Source of the DNA: Algoriphagus sp. TR-M9
Lineage (GTDB): Bacteria > Bacteroidota > Bacteroidia > Cytophagales > Cyclobacteriaceae
Reading direction: 5' to 3'
DNA: 64,000 bases
Assembly: GCF_027594545.1 (NCBI RefSeq)
Contig: NZ_CP115160.1
Coordinates: forward strand, 1,807,001 to 1,871,000
The position numbers were made by a program, and so were the translations under genes. How positions within the stretch are numbered: the stretch's first letter is position 1; each line of letters opens with the position of its first letter. The notes below the pieces were generated by a model, which saw only the letters and a list, made by a program, of their open reading frames with translations, searched no databases and was not told the DNA's origin. Positions 24,819 to 34,814 of the stretch are shown here, piece by piece.

Positions 24819-25373
24819 TTAACCAGCCGCATCGTAGGCTTTTTTAAGCCAGTCTAGGACTTCTTTGGAATACTGTTCTTCATGATTGACCACGATTCGA
24901 TGCGTCACCATTCCGCTGGATTTGGTGTCGGGTAGGAGCAGCCCGCTGGGTACTTGTCCTTTCAGATTGATGCCTAGTTCATATCTGATTTTGGTAGCTG
25001 GCACGAGCATAGCAAACTGTTTTTTCCTGCGTACAGAGATGTAGGATTTCTTTGGTGCAAACTCGATGTCCTTGCCCATGGCTTCAATATCTGCCCTGAG
25101 TTTTCGATAGAGGGGTAAGAAATGCTCTTTGCCTTTGTACTGCTGCATGATCAGGTCATTTTCATCCGTAGCAGAGGCGGCATCTGATTTTAGGGTTTTA
25201 TGCGCCACAAGGTTTGCAAATCCGTGGGTGAACTGATGGTTAGTTTTTAAAAATTTAAGGATGTCACCATGCTTTTGCAGCTTTTCCTTTCGTACTATAC
25301 TGATCCAATCATCCAGACTCTTTCCGGTGTTTTTTTGCAGATTGTCTATCATGGTTTGACTTGCTTGATCCAT
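24819..25373 (-). CDS. DUF4287 and DUF5655 domain protein
   Basis: I place the start at ATG 25373 (MDQASQTMIDNLQ), since the open frame to 25400 overlaps the upstream gene and adds only MKSKPTPNT. The N-terminal DUF4287 domain is clear from NTGKSLDDWISIVRKEK and the C-terminal half (about 85-184) resembles DUF5655, with LPLYRKLRADIEAMG and KSYISVRRKKQFAML. No enzymatic role is known for either domain. It starts 5 bp downstream of the nuclease-family gene stop. Confidence 0.85.
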   Translation of the reverse strand: MDQASQTMIDNLQKNTGKSLDDWISIVRKEKLQKHGDILKFLKTNHQFTHGFANLVAHKTLKSDAASATDENDLIMQQYKGKEHFLPLYRKLRADIEAMGKDIEFAPKKSYISVRRKKQFAMLVPATKIRYELGINLKGQVPSGLLLPDTKSSGMVTHRIVVNHEEQYSKEVLDWLKKAYDAAG

Positions 25374-25377
25374 GGTA

Positions 25378-26376
25378 TTAGGGGTTGGTTTCGATTTCAC
25401 AGAGAATAGGGAAATGGTCAGAACCTCTGATCAGGGAGTTTCTGACAGCCTGGATTTCCGGGCTGTCTTTTTCCAGATAAGGATTCCACACCTTGCCGGA
25501 TTTGATTTGAAGTTTTTGACTGACCAGAATATGATCGATCAGTACATTGAGGCTGTCTCCGGTGATCCGGTCCGTATATCTGCTGGAGTTTGGAGTGTAG
25601 CCATAGCTGTTGAGTTTGGGTTTGGGCAAAGCAGATTTCAATACAAACTCCGGTTTCCAAAGGTCACCGAGCAGGATTTCTACGGCACTTTTGGAAAATT
25701 TATTTTCATAAAAGTCCATTTCAAACCCATCGTTGATATCTCCCATAACGATGACTTGCTGGTCTTTTTCCAAATACTCATCGCATCGCTCGCGTATGGA
25801 CATGCATTCTGCAAATAGCTTCAGCCGATCCCGAGCTGATATTTGTTCAAATCGCGCATAGTCCACCATGTCAAAAATACCTTTGGATTTGGTGTGGGCT
25901 ATGATTACCCGTGTGATGAATGCATCGTCAATTCCCAAGATACTAAGCTCCAAAGGTGGGCGGTAATGCTTGTACTGTTCCTTGATCAGACGATTGGTGG
26001 TGTCCTGCAAAAAAGGTTCGTCAAATCGCCTACCTGCCTTAGTCTCCGGAGTAAACAAAACACGGATTTTATCAGGGTTGTAAATAGCGCAGAGCTCTTG
26101 CTGACCAGGAGAGGGGAAGCCATGGATTCCTTTGAAGTTAGCGCCCGGTAGATAGGTCTGAGTCCAAACCTCCATTTGGTGGGAAGCCGTTTTGGAGCCG
26201 TCCACCAGGGTATTAGGTCCTTCTACTATACCTAGAAAATCCGGTTCCATGGCTTGAATCACTTCTGCCAGGTGAAGACTTTTCGCATGTTCTTTTCCAG
26301 ATGTTTTAGGAATGCCATTAGCATCAAATAGATCACGCATCCACTCCACATTGTACACACCAATTTTCAGAATCAT
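25378..26376 (-). CDS. Endonuclease/exonuclease/phosphatase family protein
   Basis: A 332-residue protein with the EEP fold. It shows KIGVYNVEWM at the N-terminus, the catalytic Glu in FLGIVEGPNT, VIMGDINDGFEM with the Asp-x-Asn metal site, and GSDHFPILCEI with the terminal Asp-His pair. Members hydrolyse phosphodiesters in DNA, lipids or nucleotides; the substrate cannot be inferred. No signal peptide. Confidence 0.9.
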   Translation of the reverse strand: MILKIGVYNVEWMRDLFDANGIPKTSGKEHAKSLHLAEVIQAMEPDFLGIVEGPNTLVDGSKTASHQMEVWTQTYLPGANFKGIHGFPSPGQQELCAIYNPDKIRVLFTPETKAGRRFDEPFLQDTTNRLIKEQYKHYRPPLELSILGIDDAFITRVIIAHTKSKGIFDMVDYARFEQISARDRLKLFAECMSIRERCDEYLEKDQQVIVMGDINDGFEMDFYENKFSKSAVEILLGDLWKPEFVLKSALPKPKLNSYGYTPNSSRYTDRITGDSLNVLIDHILVSQKLQIKSGKVWNPYLEKDSPEIQAVRNSLIRGSDHFPILCEIETNP

Positions 26377-26445
26377 AAAAATATAGGTTAAATAAAAAGC
26401 AACCTCAATTTACAATTTTCCTTCACATGTCTTACAAACAAGTGT

Positions 26446-27591
26446 TTACACTTTGATGTAAATTTTCCTCTTATCCATCCACAGCCCGATCAGCCAAATG
26501 AGTAGCATGTAACTGAAAGCAAAGAGAAAGGATGCTGTTTTTGGCGCAAGCCAGCTGGTAAAGAAACTGGAATAAATAAAGCCTTTCAAGCTGGTTTCTC
26601 CCACAGGGATCATGTAGAAAAGTGTTATCACTAACCCGGAATGTACATAAAGGATAAGTGGATTTCTCCCAAATACTTCAAAGAAATAAGTCCATCCTCT
26701 CCAGTTTTTGATTTCAATCGCTGCTATCAACACACCGATCAAGAGCATATCTATACCCACAGTGAGGAGCACATAAGAGCTGGTCCAGATTTTTTTATTG
26801 ATAGGGAAAAATATGTCCCAGATATAGGCCAATACGATTAAAATCAAACCCCCAACCAAAAGTCTTTTGATTGTTTCTATGGTGTTGCCAAAGTTCTGGA
26901 TCATTTTGCCGACCAAATACCCGGCTATGACATTGACTATACCGGGCAAGGTGCTGAGAATACCCTCCGGGTCAAAAGGAATTCCTTCTCCACCGTACAT
27001 TCTTTCTGCTCCGATCACTGCCAGGTCAAGTTTGATTGCTGCATTGCCGGTCAGGCCATAAGGATCTGTAGAATCACCAAAAATGTACATGATCAGCCAA
27101 TACCCAAAAAGGGCAAGACCACTGAAGATCCAAGCGCCTCTGATCCCTCCATAATACAGCACCACAGCACCAAAGAAATAACATAAGGCTATGCGCTGTA
27201 GTACCCCAAATAATCTAACCTGCGTAAAATCTATCAGAGAAATCGCACCTGAATCTGTAGTCTCATAGAAAGGGAAAGCGTTTAAAAGCCAGCCTATCAG
27301 GAAGATCAGGAGTGTTCTCTTGCCCACTTTTTTGAAGAAATCTCCTGGGCTCATCTGTTGTAGCTTTTTCATGGAAAAGCTCATGGCATTACCCACTACA
27401 AATAGAAAAGTGGGAAAAACCAGATCTGTAGGCGTGAATCCATGCCATTTGGCATGGGCGAGCGGAGCAAAAAGATTACTCCAGTCTCCAGCTGTGTTCA
27501 CTACAATCATAAATGCAATGGTCAATCCACGCAATACGTCTAAGGCCAGGTATCGATTATTCAGGCCTGGAGAAATCACATTTTGAGTCAT
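26446..27591 (-). CDS. HGSNAT-like acyltransferase membrane protein (DUF5009/DUF1624 type)
   Basis: A 381-residue multi-pass membrane protein with about ten hydrophobic segments. The family signatures RYLALDVLRGLTIAFMIVVN, WHGFTPTDLVFPTFLFVVG and FGVLQRIALCYF are those of the bacterial relatives of heparan-alpha-glucosaminide N-acetyltransferase. The conserved His in HAKWHGFTPTD is the likely acetyl-transfer residue. It may acetylate an exported amino sugar; the substrate is not known. It stands alone. Confidence 0.9.
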   Translation of the reverse strand: MTQNVISPGLNNRYLALDVLRGLTIAFMIVVNTAGDWSNLFAPLAHAKWHGFTPTDLVFPTFLFVVGNAMSFSMKKLQQMSPGDFFKKVGKRTLLIFLIGWLLNAFPFYETTDSGAISLIDFTQVRLFGVLQRIALCYFFGAVVLYYGGIRGAWIFSGLALFGYWLIMYIFGDSTDPYGLTGNAAIKLDLAVIGAERMYGGEGIPFDPEGILSTLPGIVNVIAGYLVGKMIQNFGNTIETIKRLLVGGLILIVLAYIWDIFFPINKKIWTSSYVLLTVGIDMLLIGVLIAAIEIKNWRGWTYFFEVFGRNPLILYVHSGLVITLFYMIPVGETSLKGFIYSSFFTSWLAPKTASFLFAFSYMLLIWLIGLWMDKRKIYIKV

Positions 27592-27701
27592 TTTAAGGTT
27601 GGGGGGATGGGATTTAAAGATTGGGTTTTCGGTAGGCTTAAGATAAAATATTATCTTGTTCTTTACCTTAAAACTTACTTTTTATACTCGTAAAAATCTC
27701 C

Positions 27702-28592
27702 ATGGAAATGAAAAAAATAGCAATTGATGATTTTAAAGTAACCGGAACCATAAGCCTGAAAGATATTCCCACCGCCCTGGACCTGGAGGCTTCGGAAAAG
27801 AAAAAGGCTAAAGCGCTTAATAAACTTAGAGAAAAGCTGAGCGATCATCAGGACACTATGTATGCTCATAACAAATACAGCGTATTGATTTGCCTGCAGG
27901 GCATGGATACAGCGGGTAAGGATAGCCTGATCCGTGAGGTTTTCAAGGAATTCAATCCTCGTGGGGTGGTAGTCCATAGTTTCAAAACACCTAGCACTTT
28001 AGAATTAGAACATGGATTTCTTTGGAGGCATTATATCCGCCTTCCTGAACGCGGTAAATATGCGGTTTTCAATAGAACCCATTACGAAAATGTATTGGTA
28101 ACCCGAGTTCATCCCGTATATATTTTGGGAGAAAATATTCCTGGAATTGACACTGTAGATGATATTAAGGAGGGATTTTGGGAAAAGCGCTTCGAGCAAA
28201 TCAACAATTTCGAAAAGGAAATCAGCGAAAACGGTACCATTATCCTGAAGTTCTTTTTGCACCTGGGCAAGGAGGAGCAAAGACATAGACTTTTGAGAAG
28301 GTTAAATAAGGAAAAGCATAACTGGAAATTTTCCCCGGGAGATCTCAAAGAGCGGGAGCGCTGGGATGACTATCAGCGATGCTATGAGGAAGCGATCAAT
28401 AAAACCTCAAAACCTCACGCACCTTGGTTTATTATCCCTTCCGACAACAAGGAAACGGCTAGAGTGCTGGTGGCCAAAGCAATTTTAGAGAAAGTGAAAG
28501 AGCTTAAAGCTATACAGGAACCCCAGTTGGATGATGAGGTGAAAAGGAATATTGAGATGTATAAGGAGATCCTGAGCAAGCCGGAAAACTAG
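27702..28592 (+). CDS. Polyphosphate kinase 2 family protein
   Basis: A 296-residue PPK2 enzyme that transfers phosphate between polyphosphate and nucleotides. Walker A is CLQGMDTAGKDS, the lid region is WRHYIRLPERGKYAVFNRTHYENVLVTRVHP, and later YQRCYEEAI and APWFIIPSDNK. The FNRTHYE form resembles class III PPK2, which phosphorylates both NMP and NDP, rather than the FNRSWYN form of class I; that assignment is inference. The start at 27702 (MEMKK) or at 27708 (MKK) cannot be decided. It is convergent with the cytochrome gene, with only 2 bp between their stops. Confidence 0.9.
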   Translation: MEMKKIAIDDFKVTGTISLKDIPTALDLEASEKKKAKALNKLREKLSDHQDTMYAHNKYSVLICLQGMDTAGKDSLIREVFKEFNPRGVVVHSFKTPSTLELEHGFLWRHYIRLPERGKYAVFNRTHYENVLVTRVHPVYILGENIPGIDTVDDIKEGFWEKRFEQINNFEKEISENGTIILKFFLHLGKEEQRHRLLRRLNKEKHNWKFSPGDLKERERWDDYQRCYEEAINKTSKPHAPWFIIPSDNKETARVLVAKAILEKVKELKAIQEPQLDDEVKRNIEMYKEILSKPEN

Positions 28593-28594
28593 AC

Positions 28595-30739
28595 CTATTT
28601 ATTCAGGATCACCTCGTCTACAAAGACCCATCCTTTATCGCCTGCATTGGGATGCCATTTTGGTAGTCTAGAGAGTGGTCTGACTGTTATTCTAAGTTTT
28701 TCAAAATCCGGATCGTCTATACGGAGCGTAATCATTTCGCTTCGCGCTGTTTTGGTTTCATTGGGCATTTCAGGTGATGCTTGGGATAGTAGTCTCCAAA
28801 CCCCTTCAGAGAAGCCTTGTATCTCCACACTTTCCGGAGGGAAAATGTGAGGAGACTCATGATAAAGTAAACTTAGCGATACTTCACTGGGCTGCTTTCC
28901 TTCTTCTAGATCAAGTGTCAGTACCATAGGATCATCCTGATAGCCTAGCCATTTCTGGCTAAAATTGCTGTTCAATCCTTTCTCTAAATCAAAAAGGGTA
29001 GCTGCTCCAGCTGCGCTATACTTTTCTGCAGGCTGGAATTGCAGGCTATAGGATTTGGGTTGAATTCCAGCATGAATGAATACAGATTTGGCAGTTTCAG
29101 AACCTACCCATTCCTTCGCAAAAGCCCGGGCGTTAATTTTACCGGTTTGATTCACAAAGATCGGCTGGGAATAAACAGCACTCTGAAGGCTATCCGGTTC
29201 TGTACCATCTAAAGTATATCTGATTTGAGCCGTTTTGATAGGGTGGGATAACTCGATTTTTAGGCTATCCGTGTAGATGGTTTTTTCTTGCTTAATAATG
29301 GGAGCGTTCAATTCGTAAGTGATGCCTTTGCCATCGAAGCCAAAGTCAATGGTTGTTTCTGGTAGTGATTCCTGAATGAAATCCTGATCGGAACTGTCCA
29401 ATCCGGTATTCCATAGGTATAACTTTTTCAGGTTTTTCATTTGTGCCAAAGCCGCTAAGGATTCCTTTGAAACTTCGTTGCCAGAGATAGCCAATACTTC
29501 TAAAGATTCCAGTTTGGAGATCAGTGATAGCTGCTTTGGAGTCAAATCAGTGAAGTTGAGTTGCAATTCTTCCAGGTTGGGAAAGTTGATCAAAAAGTTC
29601 AAATCTACTTCTGCCAAGGGCATTTTATTTAGATTTAAAAGCACGAGCTGCTCTTTGATTTGCTTGAGATCAGCAAGTGATTCTGGCTGAAAGGCTGAGA
29701 TCCCGAAATAGGATACTTCCAGAGCAGGAGATTCCGGGTATTTAGGGCTTACCGTTCTGAAGGCATTATTCAGATCAGCAATGTCCTGATCAGCAGCTGG
29801 GTCGAAATTGTAACTTTTATTTGTTTCAAATTTAATTGAGGTCAATTTGAAAAGTTCGGTGTCCGGAGAAAGCTCCACCACCTTTTGCTCAAAGTCAGCC
29901 CCTGAAGCCACCCATGCGCTCAAAATCTCTTTTTCCTCCTCGCTCAGCTGAGCCTTGTTTTTGGGTGGCATGTGTTCTTCTTCTTCCAGTGGAAGGTTTA
30001 TCCGCTCGATGAGTAGGGATTCATGTAGCTTTCCTTCGACTACGAATGGGCCTGATTTCCCACCTTTTTTTATCCCGTCCAAATGATCCAGACGTAGTTC
30101 TCCTTTGATCTTGCCTTCCTTGTGACATGAGATGCACTTGGCTTCCAAAATAGGCCGAATCACGTGGGGATAGAGTTCTGCATCTGAAAGAGCTATCTTC
30201 TCTTCTTGCTTTTTTAAAATTGGTGACAAAAGGTAATTCTCCCCATGGGTCAAATCTGCTCCCCAATGTCCGGTTAGAATTATTGTCATGGCCAACACTA
30301 GGCTTCCAACTTTAAGTAGGGACTGTTTTTTCGATCGTATAAAATAGAGTAGGGTACAACCTGTAAAAAGCAGAATTCCTCCCCATTTGTGCCAGGTAAG
30401 TAAATCCCCTGAATAGTCTTCCTGTGCCAAAATCAATCCCAGAATAACTGTGATGCCTGCAAAGTTACACCCAGTCAAATAGAATAGCTCTATGACTTCC
30501 TTGACTTCAGGTTTTCTTTCTACATCTGGAAGCCATATAAACAGCATGCCAACTAGTAAAAGGACAATGGGAAAATGCAGGATCAGAGGATGAGCCCGTC
30601 CTATGACTTGTATCCATTGAGGAGTATATAAAGCCTCACCTCCTAAAGTGAAAATAAAGACCAAGCCTATCCAGGCAAAGAGCAGATTTTCCAGGATTGA
30701 CCTGAGCTTTGATAGCGTAATCATAAACCAATCAAGCAA
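28595..30739 (-). CDS. Membrane cytochrome c protein with LRR and chitobiase C-terminal-like domains
   Basis: A 714-residue protein. The N-terminal third has about five membrane segments (DUF2231-like, residues 15-170). A planctomycete-type cytochrome c domain follows, with the heme motif CISCH near residue 202 and MPPKNKAQLSEEEKEILSAW. Leucine-rich repeats occupy roughly 350-470. A chitobiase/beta-hexosaminidase C-terminal-like domain follows (IRYTLDGTEPDS), then a discoidin-like end. It is the last gene of the three-gene exported operon and overlaps the DUF1501 gene by 8 nt. The combination suggests an outward-facing redox or sugar-binding protein; the substrate is unknown. Confidence 0.88.
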   Translation of the reverse strand: MLDWFMITLSKLRSILENLLFAWIGLVFIFTLGGEALYTPQWIQVIGRAHPLILHFPIVLLLVGMLFIWLPDVERKPEVKEVIELFYLTGCNFAGITVILGLILAQEDYSGDLLTWHKWGGILLFTGCTLLYFIRSKKQSLLKVGSLVLAMTIILTGHWGADLTHGENYLLSPILKKQEEKIALSDAELYPHVIRPILEAKCISCHKEGKIKGELRLDHLDGIKKGGKSGPFVVEGKLHESLLIERINLPLEEEEHMPPKNKAQLSEEEKEILSAWVASGADFEQKVVELSPDTELFKLTSIKFETNKSYNFDPAADQDIADLNNAFRTVSPKYPESPALEVSYFGISAFQPESLADLKQIKEQLVLLNLNKMPLAEVDLNFLINFPNLEELQLNFTDLTPKQLSLISKLESLEVLAISGNEVSKESLAALAQMKNLKKLYLWNTGLDSSDQDFIQESLPETTIDFGFDGKGITYELNAPIIKQEKTIYTDSLKIELSHPIKTAQIRYTLDGTEPDSLQSAVYSQPIFVNQTGKINARAFAKEWVGSETAKSVFIHAGIQPKSYSLQFQPAEKYSAAGAATLFDLEKGLNSNFSQKWLGYQDDPMVLTLDLEEGKQPSEVSLSLLYHESPHIFPPESVEIQGFSEGVWRLLSQASPEMPNETKTARSEMITLRIDDPDFEKLRITVRPLSRLPKWHPNAGDKGWVFVDEVILNK

Positions 30740-32186
30740 TTAAATCTTTTACAACCTTTCCGGAAACGTCCGTCAGTCTATACCTTCTTCCCAAATGCTT
30801 GTAGGTCATTCGTTCGTGGTCAATTCCCATCAGATGCAAAACAGTGGCCTGGAAATCATGCACATGCACCGGGTTTTCGGTAATGTTATACCCGAATTCA
30901 TCAGTTTCTCCATAGACCATTCCAGACTTCACTCCACCACCTGCCATCCAAATAGAGAATGCTCTGGGATGATGGTCACGACCGTAATTATCCACTACCA
31001 TTTTGCCTTGGCAATAGTTCGTTCTGCCAAATTCTCCGCCCCAGATCACCAACGTTTCGTCCAATAGACCACGTTGTTTCAAATCTGTAATCAATGCAGC
31101 TGAAGCCTGGTCCACATCTTCAGCTTGCAGTTTCATCTCATTTGGAAGGTTGCCATGCTGGTCCCAGCCTTGGTGGTAGAGCTGCACAAAGCGCACCCCA
31201 CTTTCTGAAAGCTTTCTGGCCAAAAGACAATTGGCAGCATAGGTCCCCGGAACCAAACAGTCCGGACCATAGAGTTTAATGATACTTTCTGGTTCTTTGG
31301 AGACATCCGTCATTTCCGGCACAGCCGTCTGCATGCGGTAAGCCATTTCGTATTGCTGGACTTTGGCTGCTATTTCAGGGTCATTGAACTGCTTCAGATT
31401 CAACTCATTCATCGCCGCGATCTGGTCAATCATTTTTCTTCGTTCACCCCGGCTCATCGACTCTGGATCCTTCAGGTAGAGCACAGGGTCTTCTGAATTG
31501 GAAAACTGCACTCCCTGATGTGTAGCATCTAGGAAGCCGTTGCTCCAAAGCTTGGAGTACACACCTTGCCCATTTCCTCTTCCTCGGCTGAGCAACACAG
31601 AAAAGGCTGGAAGATTGCTGTTTTCGCTCCCTAGTCCATAGCTGAGCCAGGAGCCCATACTCGGGCGATTCCCCACCTGCGCACCTGTCTGAAAAAAGGT
31701 CAAAGCTGGGTCATGATTTATGGCATCTGTATGCATGGATTTGACTATGCAGATGTCATCCACGATTTTGGAGGTGTGTGGAAAGGCATCTGAAATCCAG
31801 GCCCGGGACTCACCATATTGGTTAAATTTATAATAAGATCCCACTAGAGGAAAGGAAGATTGACCAGCGGTCATTCCTGTCAATCGCTGCCCTCCACGAA
31901 TAGACTCTGGAAGTTCTTCCCCCATTCTTTTATTCAAAAGGGGTTTGTAATCAAAGGATTCCAGCTGGCTGGGAGCTCCATTTTGGAATAGGTATATGAT
32001 TCTTTTGGCTTTGGGCGCAAAGTGCGGCAAAGCGCTCATCATGGCTTCCTCTGCCTCGGATTTGCCTGAGAATAGGTCAGGAACCAAGAGGGAACCAAGG
32101 GCTAAGCTGCCCACTCCAAGACTAAGTTTGGAAAGGAATTTTCTCCTGTTGTTGTTCAGACCCTGTTCTAATATTTCTTTTTCCAT
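30732..32186 (-). CDS. DUF1501 protein with Tat signal
   Basis: A 484-residue protein with a twin-arginine signal (NRRKFLSKLSLGVGSLALGSLL) and a DUF1501 domain related to the alkaline phosphatase/sulfatase fold. Visible motifs are IYLFQNGAPSQLESFDYKP, SMHTDAINHDPA and LDETLVIWGGEFGRT. DUF1501 proteins are typically encoded beside DUF1549/DUF1553 cytochrome c proteins, especially in planctomycetes. That pairing holds here: 2 bp separate it from the PSD1-type gene upstream, and it overlaps the downstream cytochrome gene. The reaction is unknown. Confidence 0.92.
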   Translation of the reverse strand: MEKEILEQGLNNNRRKFLSKLSLGVGSLALGSLLVPDLFSGKSEAEEAMMSALPHFAPKAKRIIYLFQNGAPSQLESFDYKPLLNKRMGEELPESIRGGQRLTGMTAGQSSFPLVGSYYKFNQYGESRAWISDAFPHTSKIVDDICIVKSMHTDAINHDPALTFFQTGAQVGNRPSMGSWLSYGLGSENSNLPAFSVLLSRGRGNGQGVYSKLWSNGFLDATHQGVQFSNSEDPVLYLKDPESMSRGERRKMIDQIAAMNELNLKQFNDPEIAAKVQQYEMAYRMQTAVPEMTDVSKEPESIIKLYGPDCLVPGTYAANCLLARKLSESGVRFVQLYHQGWDQHGNLPNEMKLQAEDVDQASAALITDLKQRGLLDETLVIWGGEFGRTNYCQGKMVVDNYGRDHHPRAFSIWMAGGGVKSGMVYGETDEFGYNITENPVHVHDFQATVLHLMGIDHERMTYKHLGRRYRLTDVSGKVVKDLIA

Positions 32187-32188
32187 GC

Positions 32189-34492
32189 TTAACTCTTGGT
32201 AATGGTTTCTTCCAGGTTATACATACTCACTATGACCTGCATCATGGCGGCAGTTTTGGAGTTGATGTCTTTTTCTTCCAGCGGGTATTCTCCCACTTCC
32301 AAAGCGGCTTTCACTTGATCAGTATGTTCCTGAAAACGATACAACTGGTCTTCATAATAGGCAGTCAGAATATCACTTTCTTTTTCAGTAATATTTCTGC
32401 AAAGGATTCTTTTGAAGGCTGCTGCCAAAGCGGCTTTCTCTGTTTGATGATCAGCTAATACCTTGCTGGCTAAAACTCTGGAAGCTTCCAGGACCATGGG
32501 ATCATTCATCATCACCAATGCCTGCAAAGGCGTGTTGGTTCTAGTTCTTCCTACTTCACACCTATCTCTATTACTGGAGTCAAAAATGATGGCTTTCGGA
32601 GGCGGTACGGTAAGTTTGATGAAATTATATAAACCTCTTCGATAGAGCTTATCGCCTTTGTCCTGCTGGTAAGTGGCTAATTCTCCTCTGCCAGATGAAG
32701 CTGCTTCCCAAATCCCTTCTGGCATATATGGTTTTACGCTAGGACCTCCCAGCTTCCGTACCAGCAGTCCACTGGAAGCGAGCACCAGATCTTGGATATT
32801 TTCCGCAGGAAGTCTAAGTCTGGATGCCCTTGATAGGTATAAATTCTCCGGATCTACCTTCAAATGTTTTTGCTTTATTCTCGCTGATTGTCTGTAAGTC
32901 GAGGAGCTCATAATTTGCTTCAAGAGACGTTTAATATTCCAGCCATTTTCCATAAAATCCACCGCCAGCCAGTCCAGAAGCTCAGGGTGGGTGGGTAGAT
33001 CCCCTTGCATTCCAAAATCCCCGGCTGACTTGACTATGCCTTGTCCAAAAACCTCCTGCCACATCAAATTCACAAAAACACGGGCAGTCAAAGGGTTTTC
33101 CTTAGCTGTCATCCATTTGGCCAGACCAAGTCTGTTTTTTTCTATATCCTCAGGAAATTCCATTATGGAAGCCGGTGTAGAGGGTTCCACTTCGGTAGTA
33201 GGTGCATCATAAACCCCACGATCTAAGATGTAGGTGGGTCGTGCTTCTTCCAGCTCTCCCATCACTGAAATGCTGAGTTTACTGCTATCAGCATAATTAA
33301 TAAAATCCAGCACACCGCTTAGATCTTTTTGGTCTACCCAAAGGATCGGAGTTTTAGCAGGTTTGGAAACACTTACATCTCCCTCATAGCCTTTTTCTGG
33401 GGTATTGTTGAAAAATGCAAACATCTCAAAGTACTCCTTCTGGGAGAAGGGGTCATATTTATGATCATGGCATTGCGCGCACTCCATAGTGATTCCCAGT
33501 AGCCCTTTGCTCACCGTATTGGTTTTGTCCAGCACATATTCGATCCTGTATTCCTCGTCTATGACTCCGCCTTCTTCAGTGTATTTATGGTTTCTGTTGA
33601 AAGCCGTGGCTAGAATCTGTTCTTTATTGGCATCGGGAAGAAGATCTCCGGCGAGCTGCCAGGTGATGAACTGATCGTATGGCATGTTTTGGTTGAAAGC
33701 ATGAATGACCCAGTCACGGTAAGGCCACTGGGTACGGATATTGTCATCTTGGTATCCGTAGCTGTCCGAATACCGGGAAATATCCATCCAAAGAATGGCC
33801 ATTTTTTCCCCAAAACCCGGATCAGCCATCAGCCCATCCAGTAGGTTTTCATAGGACTCATCCCCGTTAAAATCCCCATACTTGTCCAATAACTCCGGGC
33901 TAGGAGGCAGGCCTGTCAGGTCTAAACTCGCTCTTTTGATCAGTTCATGCGGTTCTGCTTCAGGATTAGGTTCCAAACCTTTACTTTGCATCTTTTTCAG
34001 TATAAACTGATCGATTTCGTTGGTTGCCCAATCACCTACGGAAGGAGGGCTGGATTTTTCAGGTTTTACAAAAGCCCAATGCGGTTCATATTTGGCCCCT
34101 TCTGCTATCCAGACCTTGATCAGGTTAATTTCTCCTTCGGTGAGCGCCAAGTTTGACTCTGGAGGAGGCATAAGTTCGCCGGGGTCTTCAGAAGTGATTC
34201 TATGATAAACAGTAGACTCTTCCAGGCTTCCAGGTTTGATCACGTATTGATCAGGATCCTCCTTCAAAGCCGCATAAGCACCTGCTTCTGTATCCAAGCG
34301 AAGGTCTGCTTCCCGCTTATTGGCATCTGGCCCATGGCAAACGAAGCATTTGTCAGAAAGAATGGGGCGTATGTGAAAATTGTAACTGATCTGCTCAGTT
34401 TCAGCTAAGGTTATTTCTTGGCTTTGCTCATGAGAGCAACTTGCCAGTATGGCGCAGATCAGTAGAAGCCGGATTGTTTTAGAAATGGACAT
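32189..34492 (-). CDS. Planctomycete-type cytochrome c lipoprotein with DUF1549 and DUF1553
   Basis: I start this gene at ATG 34492, which gives a lipoprotein signal (MSISKTIRLLLICAILASCS); the frame is open to 34534. The mature 767-residue protein has an N-terminal cytochrome c domain (CFVCH near residue 50, MPPP near 110) and a DUF1549 domain (NEIDQFILKKMQSKGLEP through WMDISRYSDSYGYQ). A second heme-type motif CAQCH lies in TMECAQCHDHKYDPF, and a DUF1553 domain (ENPLTARVFVNLMWQEVFGQG onward) follows. The domains are typical of planctomycetes, where function is unproven. It heads the three-gene operon, followed by the DUF1501 gene at 2 bp. Confidence 0.92.
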   Translation of the reverse strand: MSISKTIRLLLICAILASCSHEQSQEITLAETEQISYNFHIRPILSDKCFVCHGPDANKREADLRLDTEAGAYAALKEDPDQYVIKPGSLEESTVYHRITSEDPGELMPPPESNLALTEGEINLIKVWIAEGAKYEPHWAFVKPEKSSPPSVGDWATNEIDQFILKKMQSKGLEPNPEAEPHELIKRASLDLTGLPPSPELLDKYGDFNGDESYENLLDGLMADPGFGEKMAILWMDISRYSDSYGYQDDNIRTQWPYRDWVIHAFNQNMPYDQFITWQLAGDLLPDANKEQILATAFNRNHKYTEEGGVIDEEYRIEYVLDKTNTVSKGLLGITMECAQCHDHKYDPFSQKEYFEMFAFFNNTPEKGYEGDVSVSKPAKTPILWVDQKDLSGVLDFINYADSSKLSISVMGELEEARPTYILDRGVYDAPTTEVEPSTPASIMEFPEDIEKNRLGLAKWMTAKENPLTARVFVNLMWQEVFGQGIVKSAGDFGMQGDLPTHPELLDWLAVDFMENGWNIKRLLKQIMSSSTYRQSARIKQKHLKVDPENLYLSRASRLRLPAENIQDLVLASSGLLVRKLGGPSVKPYMPEGIWEAASSGRGELATYQQDKGDKLYRRGLYNFIKLTVPPPKAIIFDSSNRDRCEVGRTRTNTPLQALVMMNDPMVLEASRVLASKVLADHQTEKAALAAAFKRILCRNITEKESDILTAYYEDQLYRFQEHTDQVKAALEVGEYPLEEKDINSKTAAMMQVIVSMYNLEETITKS

Positions 34493-34764
34493 TTTGGGTC
34501 GTGTACTTAGCTGTTTGTATGATAACCTAGTCAAAAAAAGCTAATAATCCATACTGAATCCCTGTTAAATTTCTGATTTATTTGATAAAAGTAAAAATAG
34601 CTTATGTGAAAAAATGCATGAACCATATAATCTTTTGTAAAAAGTAGAATAAACGAAGCTAGGTATTATTTCTTTCTAGCAGGTGCAATAGAAAGCAGTC
34701 TATCCTTTAAACTCTAAGTTGGTTGGTGTAATCAAATTGGTTCTGATAGCCTATGAAAACAAAA

Positions 34765-34790
34765 AAAAGCTACTCAACCGAGTAGCTTTT
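34765..34790 (-). terminator. Terminator of the fabH-efp-accBC operon
   Basis: AAAAGCTACTC (34765-34775) pairs with GAGTAGCTTTT (34780-34790) around AACC. The minus-strand transcript then runs into eight T (34768-34761). It lies 25 bp after the accC stop codon. Confidence 0.9.
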
Positions 34791-34814
34791 GAAGATTAGA
34801 TTTGATAGTGAATT

